Both the position numbers and the translations under genes were made by a program. Shown here one piece after another: positions 36,847 to 49,920 of a stretch of DNA of 64,000 nt. This DNA comes from Hormiphora californensis (taxonomy: Eukaryota > Ctenophora > Tentaculata > Cydippida > Pleurobrachiidae): NCBI GenBank assembly GCA_020137815.1, contig CM035354.1, positions 3,383,342 to 3,447,341 of the forward strand, given 5' to 3'. Below the pieces are notes generated by a model. It was not told where the DNA came from. It ran no database searches and was given only the letters and a program-made list of their open reading frames with translations. Position 1 is the first letter of the stretch. Every line of letters starts with the position of its first letter.

Positions 36847-39559
36847 ATGATATTGGTGTTATGGATTCTCCTGATTAAACAATGTTCTACTTCAAAAGTC
36901 TGCAACTGGCCCTCTCCGATTGACAATGGAGTCTTTGACGTAGCAGATGGAAATTTAATCGTGAAATGTGGGCGTGGATATGAACTGAGAGGATCCTCCT
37001 CTGTGCCTTGTCAGTCACACAAATCGCTGTACACCAATCTACCATCCTGTGTGGCAATTCCATGTACCTTACCACCGGGGACTGACCACATAGTAACCGA
37101 TTTTGAAGAGGGGACGAGCCGAAAAGTAAAAGTTGGCTCTACCCTCCAGCTCAGCTGTCCGACAGAATTTGTCCCGTCCGGCCACAACGTTCAGTGCGTG
37201 ACAAACACAACATTTTCAGCCCTCGCCCTCCCAACTTGTCAGGCCCAGAATTGTGTGGTAAAGGACAGGAGGGTCAGGTTTGGACAGATAACCTCACTCC
37301 ACCTTGCTCCCAATAGTACAGTTCTAGTTGAGTGTGATGAAGGATATCAGCGTGATTCAAAGGTCGAGCCTGTCTGTATATCAGGAACATTGTTCTCGGA
37401 AGATTTTGATAAAGTCTGTAAGCGGGTACCCTGTCCCCTCCCTGAAATACCCCATGGCACAGTGCATGGAGGTAATGGGAGCCATCTTGAGCCAGGACAA
37501 GCTGTACAAGTAACATGCGATGGGGACTACAGAGTTGACAACAGCTACGCAGCTTGTGAATCAGATCACGTGTTTAAAGGAATCCTTCCCTCGTGTAAAC
37601 CACGGCCCTGTCCAAGGAGGCCTATCCCGAATGGGGTTATAAGTGCAGGGAACCCAGCTACTATTCTAACTATCGAGTGCAATGAGGGATTTACGTCGAA
37701 GAAAGGAGTCCCGGCTATCACCTGTCAGAGTTACCAGAGTTTCACGCCCGTGGCAGCGGAACCAGAGTGTCTGGAGAAGGGGTGTGGGGTGGTGAGTGTA
37801 GTTAATGGAGAGGTGAAGGCTAAAGGGGAGGTGAGTCACGGGGAGAGAGTTAGTGTCACCTGTGGAAGGGATTACCAGATGGTGGGCGAGAGTGAGGTGA
37901 TGTGTGCAAACGGAAAATACAATCCACCGCTACCAACGTGTCAGGGTAAGTATAGGGAATCACTCAGGGCCTTCCTATGTGAATCAATTGTTTGGTTCCT
38001 ATGTGGCTGGCTATTTGATTTTCTGCTTTTGATTTCTAGAAGTATTTCAAAAAGAAGTCATGTGTACCTGAGACCATCGGTGTACGTGATCTAAGGAATG
38101 TGGCTACTCTAAACGAGATTCCTGTTCGAGATGACAGGACCTCCTACGATATTTCCCCCGGTGCACACGTACAAGTTGTCTGCAGGGAACCCTATGCTAT
38201 CGACCTTTCCAAGAGAATTATAGTCACTTAGGGCCTTCCTATGTAGAGGTGGCTGGCTATTTGATTTTCTGCTTTTGATTTCTAGAAGTATTTCAAAAAG
38301 AAGTCATGTGTACCTGAGACCTAGGAGAGGTTAGATATTGTACATATTATCAATTATGGGTAGTATCAAAGACAGGTTTCCCGCCAGAATATTTTGGGAG
38401 GTGCAGATGTGTCTACGTTGTCAACACCTGTGTGTGTGTGAGTGGGAAGGGGTGTAATCATCATATTGTCAGTTTTGGAGAGCCGAGAGAGTGGAAATTT
38501 GTATAGAAATTGTTCTAGTTCTCCCCTCTTTTTCTACGACATTGTCCAAATCAAGTTAATATAATTTCAGCTATCGCCTGTACAATTGGTGTACGTGATC
38601 TAAAGAATGTAGCTACCCTAAACGAGATTCCTGTTCGAGATGACAGAACCTCCTACGATATTTCCCCCGGTGCACACGTACAAGTTGTTTGCAGGGAACC
38701 CTATGCTATCGACCTTTCCAACCCAACCCAGTGCATATCTGGACAGCTGTTCAGTCAACCAGCCCTACCAAAATGCATTCGTAAGTAGGGGAAGGGGTGA
38801 GAGAGGGGAAGGGAAATAGAGAGAGGGCCGGGGGAGATAGAGACAGGAGGGAGAGAGAAACTAAGTTAAGGACCCGGAAGACATGTGTAAGCAGCAGAAT
38901 AAGGGCTGGGAATTTTTATTCCGTGCGTCTGAAAAGTAGAATGAAATAAAAACGAGTTGCGTTCGTTTTCCGTGACTCAAATTCTTTATTTTTTTTTCAA
39001 ATTACTTCCTCAATTCTCCTGATCACTTTTGTACGGCTCACACTCGTGTCATGCTCTGTGATGGTTCGGCAGATCAATATCGTTTCTATCACGTCACTGT
39101 TTTTCTCTCCTCACATAATGTACAAAAGGGGGCTCCACTCACAAAGAGAGTGAGGGGTGGGGGAGGGTGGTACCAGCCGGAAATGAGGTGCCCCAATTCA
39201 ATTTGACAACTAAATGGGTTCATCCTACCTTCACATCACGTGCTGTACACGTGTATCTGTCTGGTTACCAGCAGGGTGTCGACCGTTAATATCTGACTAA
39301 CAGGGTTTCCACTGGAGTGTCCAGTCCACCCCCTTTTTACAGCTGTCCAACACCTACCAACAGGGTGTCCAATGTCCACCCCGCCCTTTTACAGCTGTCT
39401 GAGGAATTAGAGAGGAATAGAAAGGGGCACTATATCTCGGTATTTTGTATTACAAAGTAGGGCGAGGTGACTTTGGTGGCAGGGGGCATTCCTGTAGGCA
39501 TTTCTTGACATGCACTTTGTGTAACTCCCACTTTACTATTTAGGTGCTCTCTCTCTTTC

Positions 39560-39635
<76 letters not shown>

Positions 39636-42316
39636 TCTCCCTCTCCCTCACTCTCTCTCTCTCTACTCTCTCTTTGTAAAAAGGGGCTTTGTTCCCAAGT
39701 ATGCCCTCTTTTCACAAGTGTGCCCTTGTTACCCCCCTCATCGCCCCCACATCATGGTGTGAGCCCAAACAGTGAGCTGAGACGAGCAGGTCTTTATTCC
39801 TTATAAGGGCGTAATTAATTGACCAGCAGCGCAGTTCAAATAACCCGCCAAAACCACTGTAACTTGTAGTAGAGAGGATAGAAGAGAGAGAGCAGAAGAA
39901 TAGTCAATAGCTATGATACGGAGAGAGAGGCAGAAAGGAGATAGAGAGAACTAGAGAGAAAGGGGGGGGGAGAGTACACTATATTTGTCATTCAGCGTCA
40001 TCACTTGCAGTGAGAAGGGGAGGAAGTTGTACAGCAGACCTGGGGCAGACAGGCTGCCGCACACACAGAGGGAGGGAGTGAAGGAGTGAGACCCCCCTTC
40101 TCCTCTCCAGTAGTTCAATGACATGAATATTGAATGAGAAACGGGTATAGTCAAGAGTGTATCAAGACGAGTTTCGATCCATCGGGGATGTTTTATTAGG
40201 GAGCCAGTTCCTCCAGGTCCATAGCTGTTTCCCTCCCTCCCTCTAGAGGGAAGAAGAGAAACATATATTGCTCTCCCACTCCCGATCTTTCAGATGTAAC
40301 ATGGATTGGAAAGAAGCAGTGTTACACAGTATGCACCTATTTAATTAGATTGGGATTTAGGAAGTGCTGATTGGGGACGCCCAACAATGGTAAACGGGTG
40401 GTATAAAGATGATTGGGGTGGTTTAAAGCTGATTGGAATGGTAAGGGGAGACGATAGGGTGTGGTTAATAAACCTATTATCACTGCGCTGGCAAGCGCAA
40501 AGGTGGCCCCATCCCATCCCCCCAAAAACTTTTCCCCAAAAAGTGGGCCCGCTTGCCAACAGCGTAGATATAACAATTTTGAAGTTTTAGCCCATTTTGG
40601 CACTTTTCGACCCCTCCTAACTCCGGAACCAGATGAGCTAGGAGGCTGAAATTTGGTACTAAGAAGCTTCACATAGACCTCTACTGACGGTAAAAATTTG
40701 AAGTAGCTAGCTCAGTCCGGTCGCAAGTTATGACACCACCCCCAAAACAGAAAATTCAGTGTGGCGATAGGTATATATATATATATAGATAGATATATAG
40801 ATATAGACGCTTCACTGTGTAACACTTGTAGCCCGAACCATACTAATTAGAGACTTGAACCAAGTTTTATCCGTTAGGAAATCGTTCGGGGCATGCATTA
40901 GTTAAGGTTTCAAGTGAAAATATCCACTATGACGACCGTAGTGACGTCACAAAGTGACGTCATTGAAAAATCTCAGACCAAATATTTTTAAACGCCTCTA
41001 ACACCCTCAAGACGTATTCTGATTCCTGATTTGACGGAAAATCGTTAGTGGCAAATTGTCTGAACTTTCAGATACTAGATAGCGAATTTCTCTAACTTGT
41101 CATTTTTAGACCTTAAAACGCGTCGGAACTCAAAAATTTGATGTGAAAATCCACGAAAAAACTCATATTTCGTGCAATAACTTCAGTTCTTGACTACCAT
41201 GGCCTTTAAAACTTTTCACACGTTTAGTGCTTCATTGGCCAAATAGTCTGCCATAATTTTTTTACGTCGTCGTGACGTCACATGTGACGTCACGACGTCA
41301 AAACGACGTCGAATTTTGAAAATTTCGTCAAATCAGTTTTCTACAACCCAGGATACATTTGAATTACATTTGAACACTTTAATTGACAATTATCTTAGTT
41401 GTTTGAGGTCATAAATGACCTCAAATGACCAAAAAAGAGTACAAATTTAGAGCAAAAACTAATTGAAATTAGTTCGCCAGAAAGGTGGCCCATTTTGAAC
41501 TTACTCCTTCATTTCCGTCACCTTTGAGTTTAAGGCGGAAAAGTTTACGGATTCCTCAATGTCTTTGAAGACTCAACTCAAAGGTGACAGAAATGAAGGA
41601 GTAAGTTCAAAATGGGCCACCTTTCTGGCGAACTAATTTCAATTAGTTTTTGCTCTAAATCCTATACCACAATTTACACACTCTCTCCTCCTTATATCTC
41701 CGTGTGTAAAAGAGATCCGCACTACAACCGTGCACTATAAAACACAGAATGAGAGGGTTACAGAAGGGAATGCCGGAGGGGGATGTGTATAAAGCTGCGT
41801 GCTAAGTGGTAATCCACTGTATAGAATAGCAAGGAGTCTCTCATTTACAGAGGTCCACTATATTTCACTGCCCCACACCGCACTGTGTGTAAAACCATTG
41901 AGGGGGTGTGTAAACTTCCGCTATTCTACCCAGTAGTCAGTACCCACCCTCAGCTTCAGTGTTATACATTAGAACTTGTGATATAGTGAAACAGGGAGAT
42001 TTTCGTCATGGTATTAGTTACGTGTCAATTTGAAATCGGTTATAAGTGAGTGTTGAGGAATTAATTTGTTGCCAAGTTAGACTGTTTTGTAAAATAAAAG
42101 AGTTTGTACAAAACAATTAATTTGGAGGTTTTGTTCATCCATAAGAATCTCAGCCCCCCCCCCCCCCCCCCCCCTAAAGAAGATCTTAGTTGGAGTGTGG
42201 TGCTTGTTAGTGTCAGTAGTTGGCAACATACTGCACAAGCGTGCCCCCCCCCCAGTTGCTTCTTACACATGCACTCATTTCCTGGTACGAGCCCCCTCTT
42301 TTTATCTCTTACTGCC

Positions 42317-42380
<64 letters not shown>

Positions 42381-45300
42381 CCCGCTTCATGATACCTCTC
42401 AGGACGGGGTACCTTAGCTTGCTTCCGGGACCCCATAGAATGTTTATCGAGACGTAGGAGAGAGAAAGTGAGAGACAGAGAGAGAGGGGGGACGGGGCAT
42501 ACGGGGAGAGAAAGAAGGATAAGAGAGGTGAGGTGTGTGGTATTACCACCACACCCTATCCCACTAATGTCCCCCATCATTACCAACAACCCTCACTAGG
42601 TGTCGACTGCAGAAGGCCCACCATCCCTCACGGTACCCTAACATCTGAAGGGCCCATAACTCCAGACCGCAGCCTTACCATCCAATGTGACAATAACTAC
42701 AAGTTATCCCACCAAAATCCTGTAACTTGTGTCAGTAAGGATACTTACAGTTCTGCCCTTCCGTCATGCAACCGTGAGTATTATAATAGCGTGTCATATT
42801 GGCCAATGACCAACAAGTTCATTTTCCAATTCATTGCAGATTAAATTTATTGAAACTTCATGTTCCGACTTGCTGTAACGCGCGAGTGCTCTCTACAGGG
42901 TAGTGGGAGGGTTTTACAGGGCGCGCGCGGGCCCCTTGAATCAGCCGGGGGCCAGCCAAAACCTCTCCCTCACTACGCCCACACATTTCCACATCAAGGG
43001 TGCTGAAAGATGCAATGGTTTCCTGTCGAGCCCACGAGTCTGCAGTAGGCAGTGCATAATATGCCAAATTTATTCAGTGATATCCATCACGTACATAGAA
43101 GAAAGAACGTTGTTTACTATTAGATCTAGAAAAGGGAATAAGATTCTTCTAACTGTCCCCCTCTCTTTCAGCTAAGCCGTGTCCTCAAGCTGTATTTATT
43201 GTTAACCACGGTACAGTGCGGGTCACAAGTGACATGGTATATCCTGGGGAGAGAGTGGTAGTGAGCTGTGATGTGAATTATGAACTACAAGGTAGCAGCT
43301 CAATAACATGTATTGCTGGGACTGAAACATCAGAACAACCCTCTTGTGCAGGTGAGTTATATAACTAACTGTTTGAACCTGGGGGATTGTGGAGACAGTA
43401 CGAACAGTTCATGTAACCGTTGGTGAAAACTGAAATTATGTATGTCTGCTCTAATTTGCTTGACAGTGGAGTAAGAATGGACTTTACGGCACTTGAGATA
43501 CATCTGAATTCACTTTTTATTCCTTATAGCTCCCACCCTCTCCACCCTGCTAACTCCCACCATCTCTTCAGCAATGGAGTGTCCTGAGCGTCGTGTTACA
43601 CACGGTTACACACAAAGAACTAGACCAGGAGGGGAGATATCTCTGGTTTGTGATTCTGGTTACTATCCCAATGGTCCTAACCCTATTTGTGTTGCGGGAA
43701 CTGAGATAAATGGAGATACACCAGAATGTCTTCGTAAGTTAATCTGATAATTTCACCTTTTTTGGTACTAAGCTATGGCGTACCAGGTCTCATACCACCC
43801 GTGTATTATTATAGACGGCATAGCCTGAACCCTTTTAGTTCTTACTTCTTATGAATCTTATATTAAAACCAGCCTGTTTCACAAAAACTCTTTGACTAAA
43901 TCAAATATCCCTCACAAATACATGAATCTTCTACTACAACCAACCTGTTTTACAAAAACTATTTGACTTAATTCAATATCTCTCCTCTACAGCCCGAGCC
44001 TGTCGGACGCCCAGTATCTCACACGGCAGGGCCAGTCCCTCTCCCTCTATCTCCCCTGGTGATTCTGTTACAGTGCGATGTGACAATGCCAACTATCTAC
44101 TCAGCCATACTCGCCTTGTAACCTGTGTTACAGAGGGAAGATTCAGTGAGGACCTACCCAGTTGTATTGGTGAGAGAAAGGGGTTGGAGAAAACATGAAC
44201 AGTTTCACTTTCACTTTAGAACGTTTAGGTTGGTGAATGTTATTAACCACTATTCCCCCTCCTCCAGCTAAACCCTGTGTTGCGGGAGCCGTTATCAATT
44301 CAACCAATAGCCACGTCCGTTCCTACTTTCCTGCAAGTGATATCAGAGTGGTATGCAAGAAGGGATATCGTCTCTCTTTCTCCAATCCTGTGCAGTGTAT
44401 CGCAGGATCTCTCACTGACCCTCCCTCTCTTCCTTCCTGTCATGGTTAGTGTATGAGTTATGACATGAGTGATGTTATAATCATGATAATGGCTTCTCGT
44501 ATTCTTACATAATACATACATTCATTCATGTAACATTTCATACACGCAACCACGGCTTCATTCCGCCGAGTTTTCTGACAGCCCCGGTACTGCGCGTTTG
44601 TACTCTCTTCACAGTAATGTCGCCGCGCGCGACGCAAACAAACTTCTCCCCAAACATGGCCATGTTACATTTGCGAACTGTGCCGACCCACCCTACCAGT
44701 CAAACATTTCCCACCCAATCCTCCTGCTAACCCTTCCTTCTCTCAGCACAACCCTGTGGAATACCAAGTGTTCCACACAGTAACCTGAGAGGTGGTACCC
44801 GTCTGAATCCTAGCCGGAGTGTCACTGTACAATGTGACAATGGGTACAGCCTACAAGGATCTAATAGGGTGACATGTGTCACTGATACTGTATACACTAC
44901 ACTTCCTCAGTGCATGGGTAAGTGCTATATTTGAAGTACAGAGTGTTTCCCGTGAAATAATTGTTGGAGTGGGGTGGCTCGATTTTTATGTAACACTCTG
45001 TACATCATGTTTTGCTACTCACATTCTAATCACTTAACACTGTCTCTCGCACTATGCATTATATTTATCATTTCTTATGTATCTATCCCACTGTAACAAT
45101 AACTCCCTCCCCCAGCTTCGCCTTGCCCAGTCCCTGTCATCCCAAATGCCTACATCCCGGGTACTGGAGGCGAGGTGATGCCGGGAGCCTCATTGGGCAT
45201 TATAACTTGCCATTCTGACTACACAATATCACACTCTGAAGTAGTGTCATGTGTTACCAGTAACCAGTTCTCACCAACTCTTCCCTCCTGTAATGGTGAG

Positions 45301-48300
45301 TCTTCCTATCTTGTCTCGCAATAGACTGTCCTGAGTCCTCTCAGTATCCGAGGCTTCGTATAGTGTGCGACGATACAGTCGTGTAGAATTATATCCCCTG
45401 ATTATATCATGACATGGTCAACCTAGTCGGTATAATAAATAGGAGGCTGTCTTTCTTTATACTATCTCTATCTCTATCTGTCGCGTACTGGTATATTTGA
45501 CAAATTGAGACCCTCATGCTACCCCTCGCCGCGTCATGATGCAGCATATCAGGGTACTAGGAAGGAGCAGCAAATTACCCCAAACCTAATTACAGTGCCC
45601 TTATAATCAAGTTAGTAGGATAATATTAGGATAATAAAGTTAGGATAGTATTCGTTTTTATCATAGAAAATAATCCTGGGACAATATCCCCGGTTTTATA
45701 GACCCTTCTTCAATATAAATAACCTATTTCCAGACAAGGATTGCTCATTACCCAAGATTGTCAATGGTAAAGTTAGTCCTGGTATCTCATCCCTTGACCC
45801 CGGTGCGGTTGTTACAGTTACATGCAATCAGGGATATGATCTGAGTGGACCCTCCCGTGTTACATGTCAGAGAGCTAACACCTTCTCACCTCCCTTCACC
45901 TCAACCTGTCAAGGTAACTTCAAGGATAGTGTTGATGTACCTCATACGTCATTCTACCTCGAGCCTCACTTCACCTCATACCTCACTTTACCTCACTCCA
46001 CCCCGCACCTCTAACCCTCCCTCTAACCTCGTATCTTACTCTACTCCTCTCCTCTCCTCTTACTCTACTCCTTACCTATAACCCCTCCCTCCCTCCCAGC
46101 ACCATGTACCTCTAACCTCCTCCCTCCCCTCCCAGCACGGAGTTGTGTTCTAAGAACCTCCCCACGAAATGGCCGGTATCTCAGAACAACAGTAGCCCCT
46201 GGGGAGACAATAAGTGTGGTCTGTAACCAAGGCTATACCATCAACAACCCTGGTGCAGCTGTGTACTGTGTTACTAGAGGTGTCTATGAGAGAAATGGGG
46301 AGATAGTCACTGAGCTTCCTGCTTGCAAAGGTAACATGCCCCGCCACCCGTCCCGGTAATATTCGTTTGTAGTTTGTAGCCCCTCCTAACGTGGGTCCCT
46401 TGTGATATGCAAAACTGATCTGTATGAGATGGGAAATTCAATCAATTCGATAGAGTTAGAAACTGATTCTAATCCTCGTCTCCCCAGCTAAGCCATGCCC
46501 GGCCCCCACCATCCCCCACGGTACCGCCCTGGGTCCTGTACAGCCCGGTACTGTAATGAGGATCACATGTCACCACGGGTATACTCTCTCCTCACGTAGT
46601 GATGTTAGGTGTGTAGCGGGTGCTACATTCAGTACCTCACCACTCCCTACATGTCAGGGTGAGTTTGAGGCAAACCATAGTTTCTAAATCCGATTCATTA
46701 CCCTTCTATAAATCTATATTTCTCTCTGTGAGGCAAACTAAAAACAAACGTTAATTTCTAAATTAAATGTGGGGAGTAGCGGTTCAATTCAGATTTGTTT
46801 AAAACCCCTTTTCCCTGTAGCCCAGCGGTGCCCGTACCCCAAGAATATCCCTCATTCTGTACCGAGGACCTCTTCCATCCTCCCTGGCTCTATCCTGACA
46901 GTGACATGCCAGGCTGATTATGTCCTATATGGACCATCTCCCCAATGTGTCACACTGGACACCTTTACTGGAGCCCTACCCTCGTGTATAGGTCAGTATA
47001 TGCTGGGATTTTTTTGGGTAAAAGAAGTGTCAATTCATTAGGCTTTTCCTATGAGTTTTATTTTACCCTCTCAAGCCTATTCCTCCCTAAAAGAGCTGCC
47101 TAATTTGACATGATTTGTCTGTTTTCAGCAAAGAGCTGTCTCCTCCCCTCGGTTGATCACGGATCTTGGTCTAAGAGCCTTGTTTCCCCGGGGGAGACTG
47201 CCCATGTGACCTGTGACAATGGTTACACTATAACGGGTGTTGAGACAGCACGGTGTGTCAGTGGGTCAATCCTGGACAAGGCCATCACTGCCAAATGCAT
47301 TGGTAAGATGTTGGGGGATTTCTAACAGTGCCTTGGGGGATTACTTGGTAGAACTGGGGAAGTGTTGTCGCTGTTAGGGAGGCCCAGGTCAAAAAGTTTG
47401 ACAATACAGAAATCATGTTGCTTGAAGTTGGGACTTTTTCAAACTGGGGAGGGTGGCAGGAAGGTTTATTATGTGGGAATATGAGCTGTGTGAGCTGTGT
47501 ACAATGTGTTACATTATCCATGCTGCTACCTGCTGCAGGGGTCCCTTAATGAATTTGAGTCTCCTGATGTTATACACCGGGGGAGAGTTTATGCATCATA
47601 ACTCTAACGTAATATATTTTCAGAGAATTGTCGACCTGATGATGTCATAGTTCCCAATGGTTTCCTTGTTCCCATGGTTACCGGAAGTAGGACAGTTCGA
47701 CCTGGAGAGGGAGTTAGGGTTCGCTGCAGGAAGGGATACACTCAGGAGGGGCAAACCGAGGAGGGACATTGTGTAACTGGAGCCCGTTTCGATCCGGTTA
47801 CTTTTAGGGGCTGCAAACGTAAGTAGTAGGCCATCCCTCAGTGCAGTAACTATCACAAGGTTCTAAAATATTTTTTTCTCTCTCTCTCTCTCTATCTCAT
47901 TCTTTCTCGCTCTCTCTCTCTCTCTCTCTCTTCCCAGTGACGTCCAATACAACATGTAAATGATATTATTATTCTCGAAACTCCAATCAGTTATTTTCGT
48001 AACACCTGGCAAATGCAGAAACTAAAGATTTCTAATTATTGTCCCTGTCATTGACCCCTCCCTTCCCTCAGCTGCCCCGTGCCCACTACCAGTGGCCCCT
48101 GAGAAAGGAGCCTTCTCATCACGTGATACTCTGAACCCCGGGGAAGTTGTGCACGTGACCTGTGAGGAGGGCTATGACGTCACAGAGCCGCCATCGTTTA
48201 CCTGCGTAACAGGGGCCACCTTTCAACCGGCCACTGTACCCCAGTGTAGAGGTTAGTTGGGAGGATTTAAACAGGATTTAGGGAATGAATTTGGGCTGAT

Positions 48301-49881
48301 TTAGGATTAATTGTTGATAGCATAAGGGGTGAATTATCAGGGATTATGTGATACACATGGCTTTGGACTATTAGACATTTGAGGTGGTACTTCTAGCATC
48401 ATGGGTGTGGCGAGTTGGAAGTAGCAGATCTACCTAGTTCATCATGGAATTGTGGTGCCGATGATACTAATAACTTGCCACCTGGTCTCCACACATTCAC
48501 AGCCTGATACGTGTCTTGTTCTGGGCCTGGCTTAACTTGTTTAACAAGACGTCTTGATTGATAATTTCGAGATAAACTCAAAGGGACATATATTACCCTG
48601 AATTTAGCTGACTGTATCACGCCGCTTCTTGTATTGGTAGTACCAATGTCCATCCTCAGGGATATTATAACCCTGAAGTCAGTTGAATTTAGGAATTTCT
48701 CTCATCTATAACAGCTTATATATTACATCATGCAGTCATGCACCTGCCAGTGATTTAGATTTTAGAACCTGCCAGTGATTAAGAGTTTTCTATTCGATCC
48801 TTTTACTCGTTGCTCCAAAATCGACCCCTGGCCCTCTTAGAAAGACCTTAATTCGAGGGGGGGGGTTATCATGGTAACAAATGGTGACATATGGTGACTC
48901 ATCTGACCATTTAGGGTATGTCACCATCACCATTTGTCACCATTTATCTCCATTTGTCACCATTTGTCTCCATTTTTTGACGAAATATGCGGATTTCGGC
49001 AGAATTTCTTTAAAATTTTTAAAGAAATTTGATAAATTTTTTAAATTTCTTTAGACCGATATATTTGTTTATTTAAAGTTGTTAACATGGCCATTCCGGA
49101 TCGGCTAGTAGTGTTTTGGACCGCTAAAACTTCCCGAAAGTCACGTTGAGGGTGTACCTCCCTCGCACAACACATAAAAGCGCAATTAACTACCTGTGAC
49201 CCCTTAATTACATCCAATCGACTTGAAACTTGGTAGAAGTGTCCCCCAGTGTCCCATAACATCATATTATGTCCCATGACATCATATTATGCCTGTAGGA
49301 AGCTCCAGACAGAATGGTGACAAATGGTGACTCATCTCAAAATTTTGGTCATGTCACCATCACCATTTGTCACCATATGTCACCATATGTCACCATTTGT
49401 CACCATGATTACCCCCCCCCCCCCAATTCGAGAACCCAGTTCTCTGCAAAGGGTCGAAAAGCAGGTGTCACTGAGTTCGGTTACTACTCTAGCTATAACC
49501 TTTAAAGTTTAAAGTTGTCTTACACGACTTATCTTCTTCACGCACACTCGAAGAAGGCCAAGGCATGGCTGTTTGTGAGACAACTTTGAGAGGGATCAGA
49601 GCACCCCCCCCCTCTCGATCAGACTGCAAGGATTTACCATCAACCACACCATTGCAGCAACGGGGAAGACGAAGGCTGGGGGATATTATTATTTCCTATT
49701 ACTCAAAGTAGGAATTGTGACATGTGGTTTGGTCATGTGACAAGGATCTAGTCACGTGACATCTTGTCCCAAATGATTTTACTATTTAGCCGACAGTGAC
49801 ACCTCTCTCTGATATATAGTTCATTATTTCACCCCTTCTCTTACTGTCTCTTTCTGTTTTTCTTTCTCTCTCTCTCTCTCA

Positions 49882-49920
<39 letters not shown>

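Larger units (their letters stand above)
38781..42599. other. 3.8-kb receptor intron, repeats only
   Basis: No coding exon was recognised. Contents: CT microsatellites at 39545-39640 and 42320-42376, poly-G at about 39961-39970, poly-C at 42153-42174, an AT repeat near 40770-40805, repeat-like sequence with four CREs (40942, 40955, 41273, 41285) and a large hairpin at 41445-41660. Confidence 0.6.
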
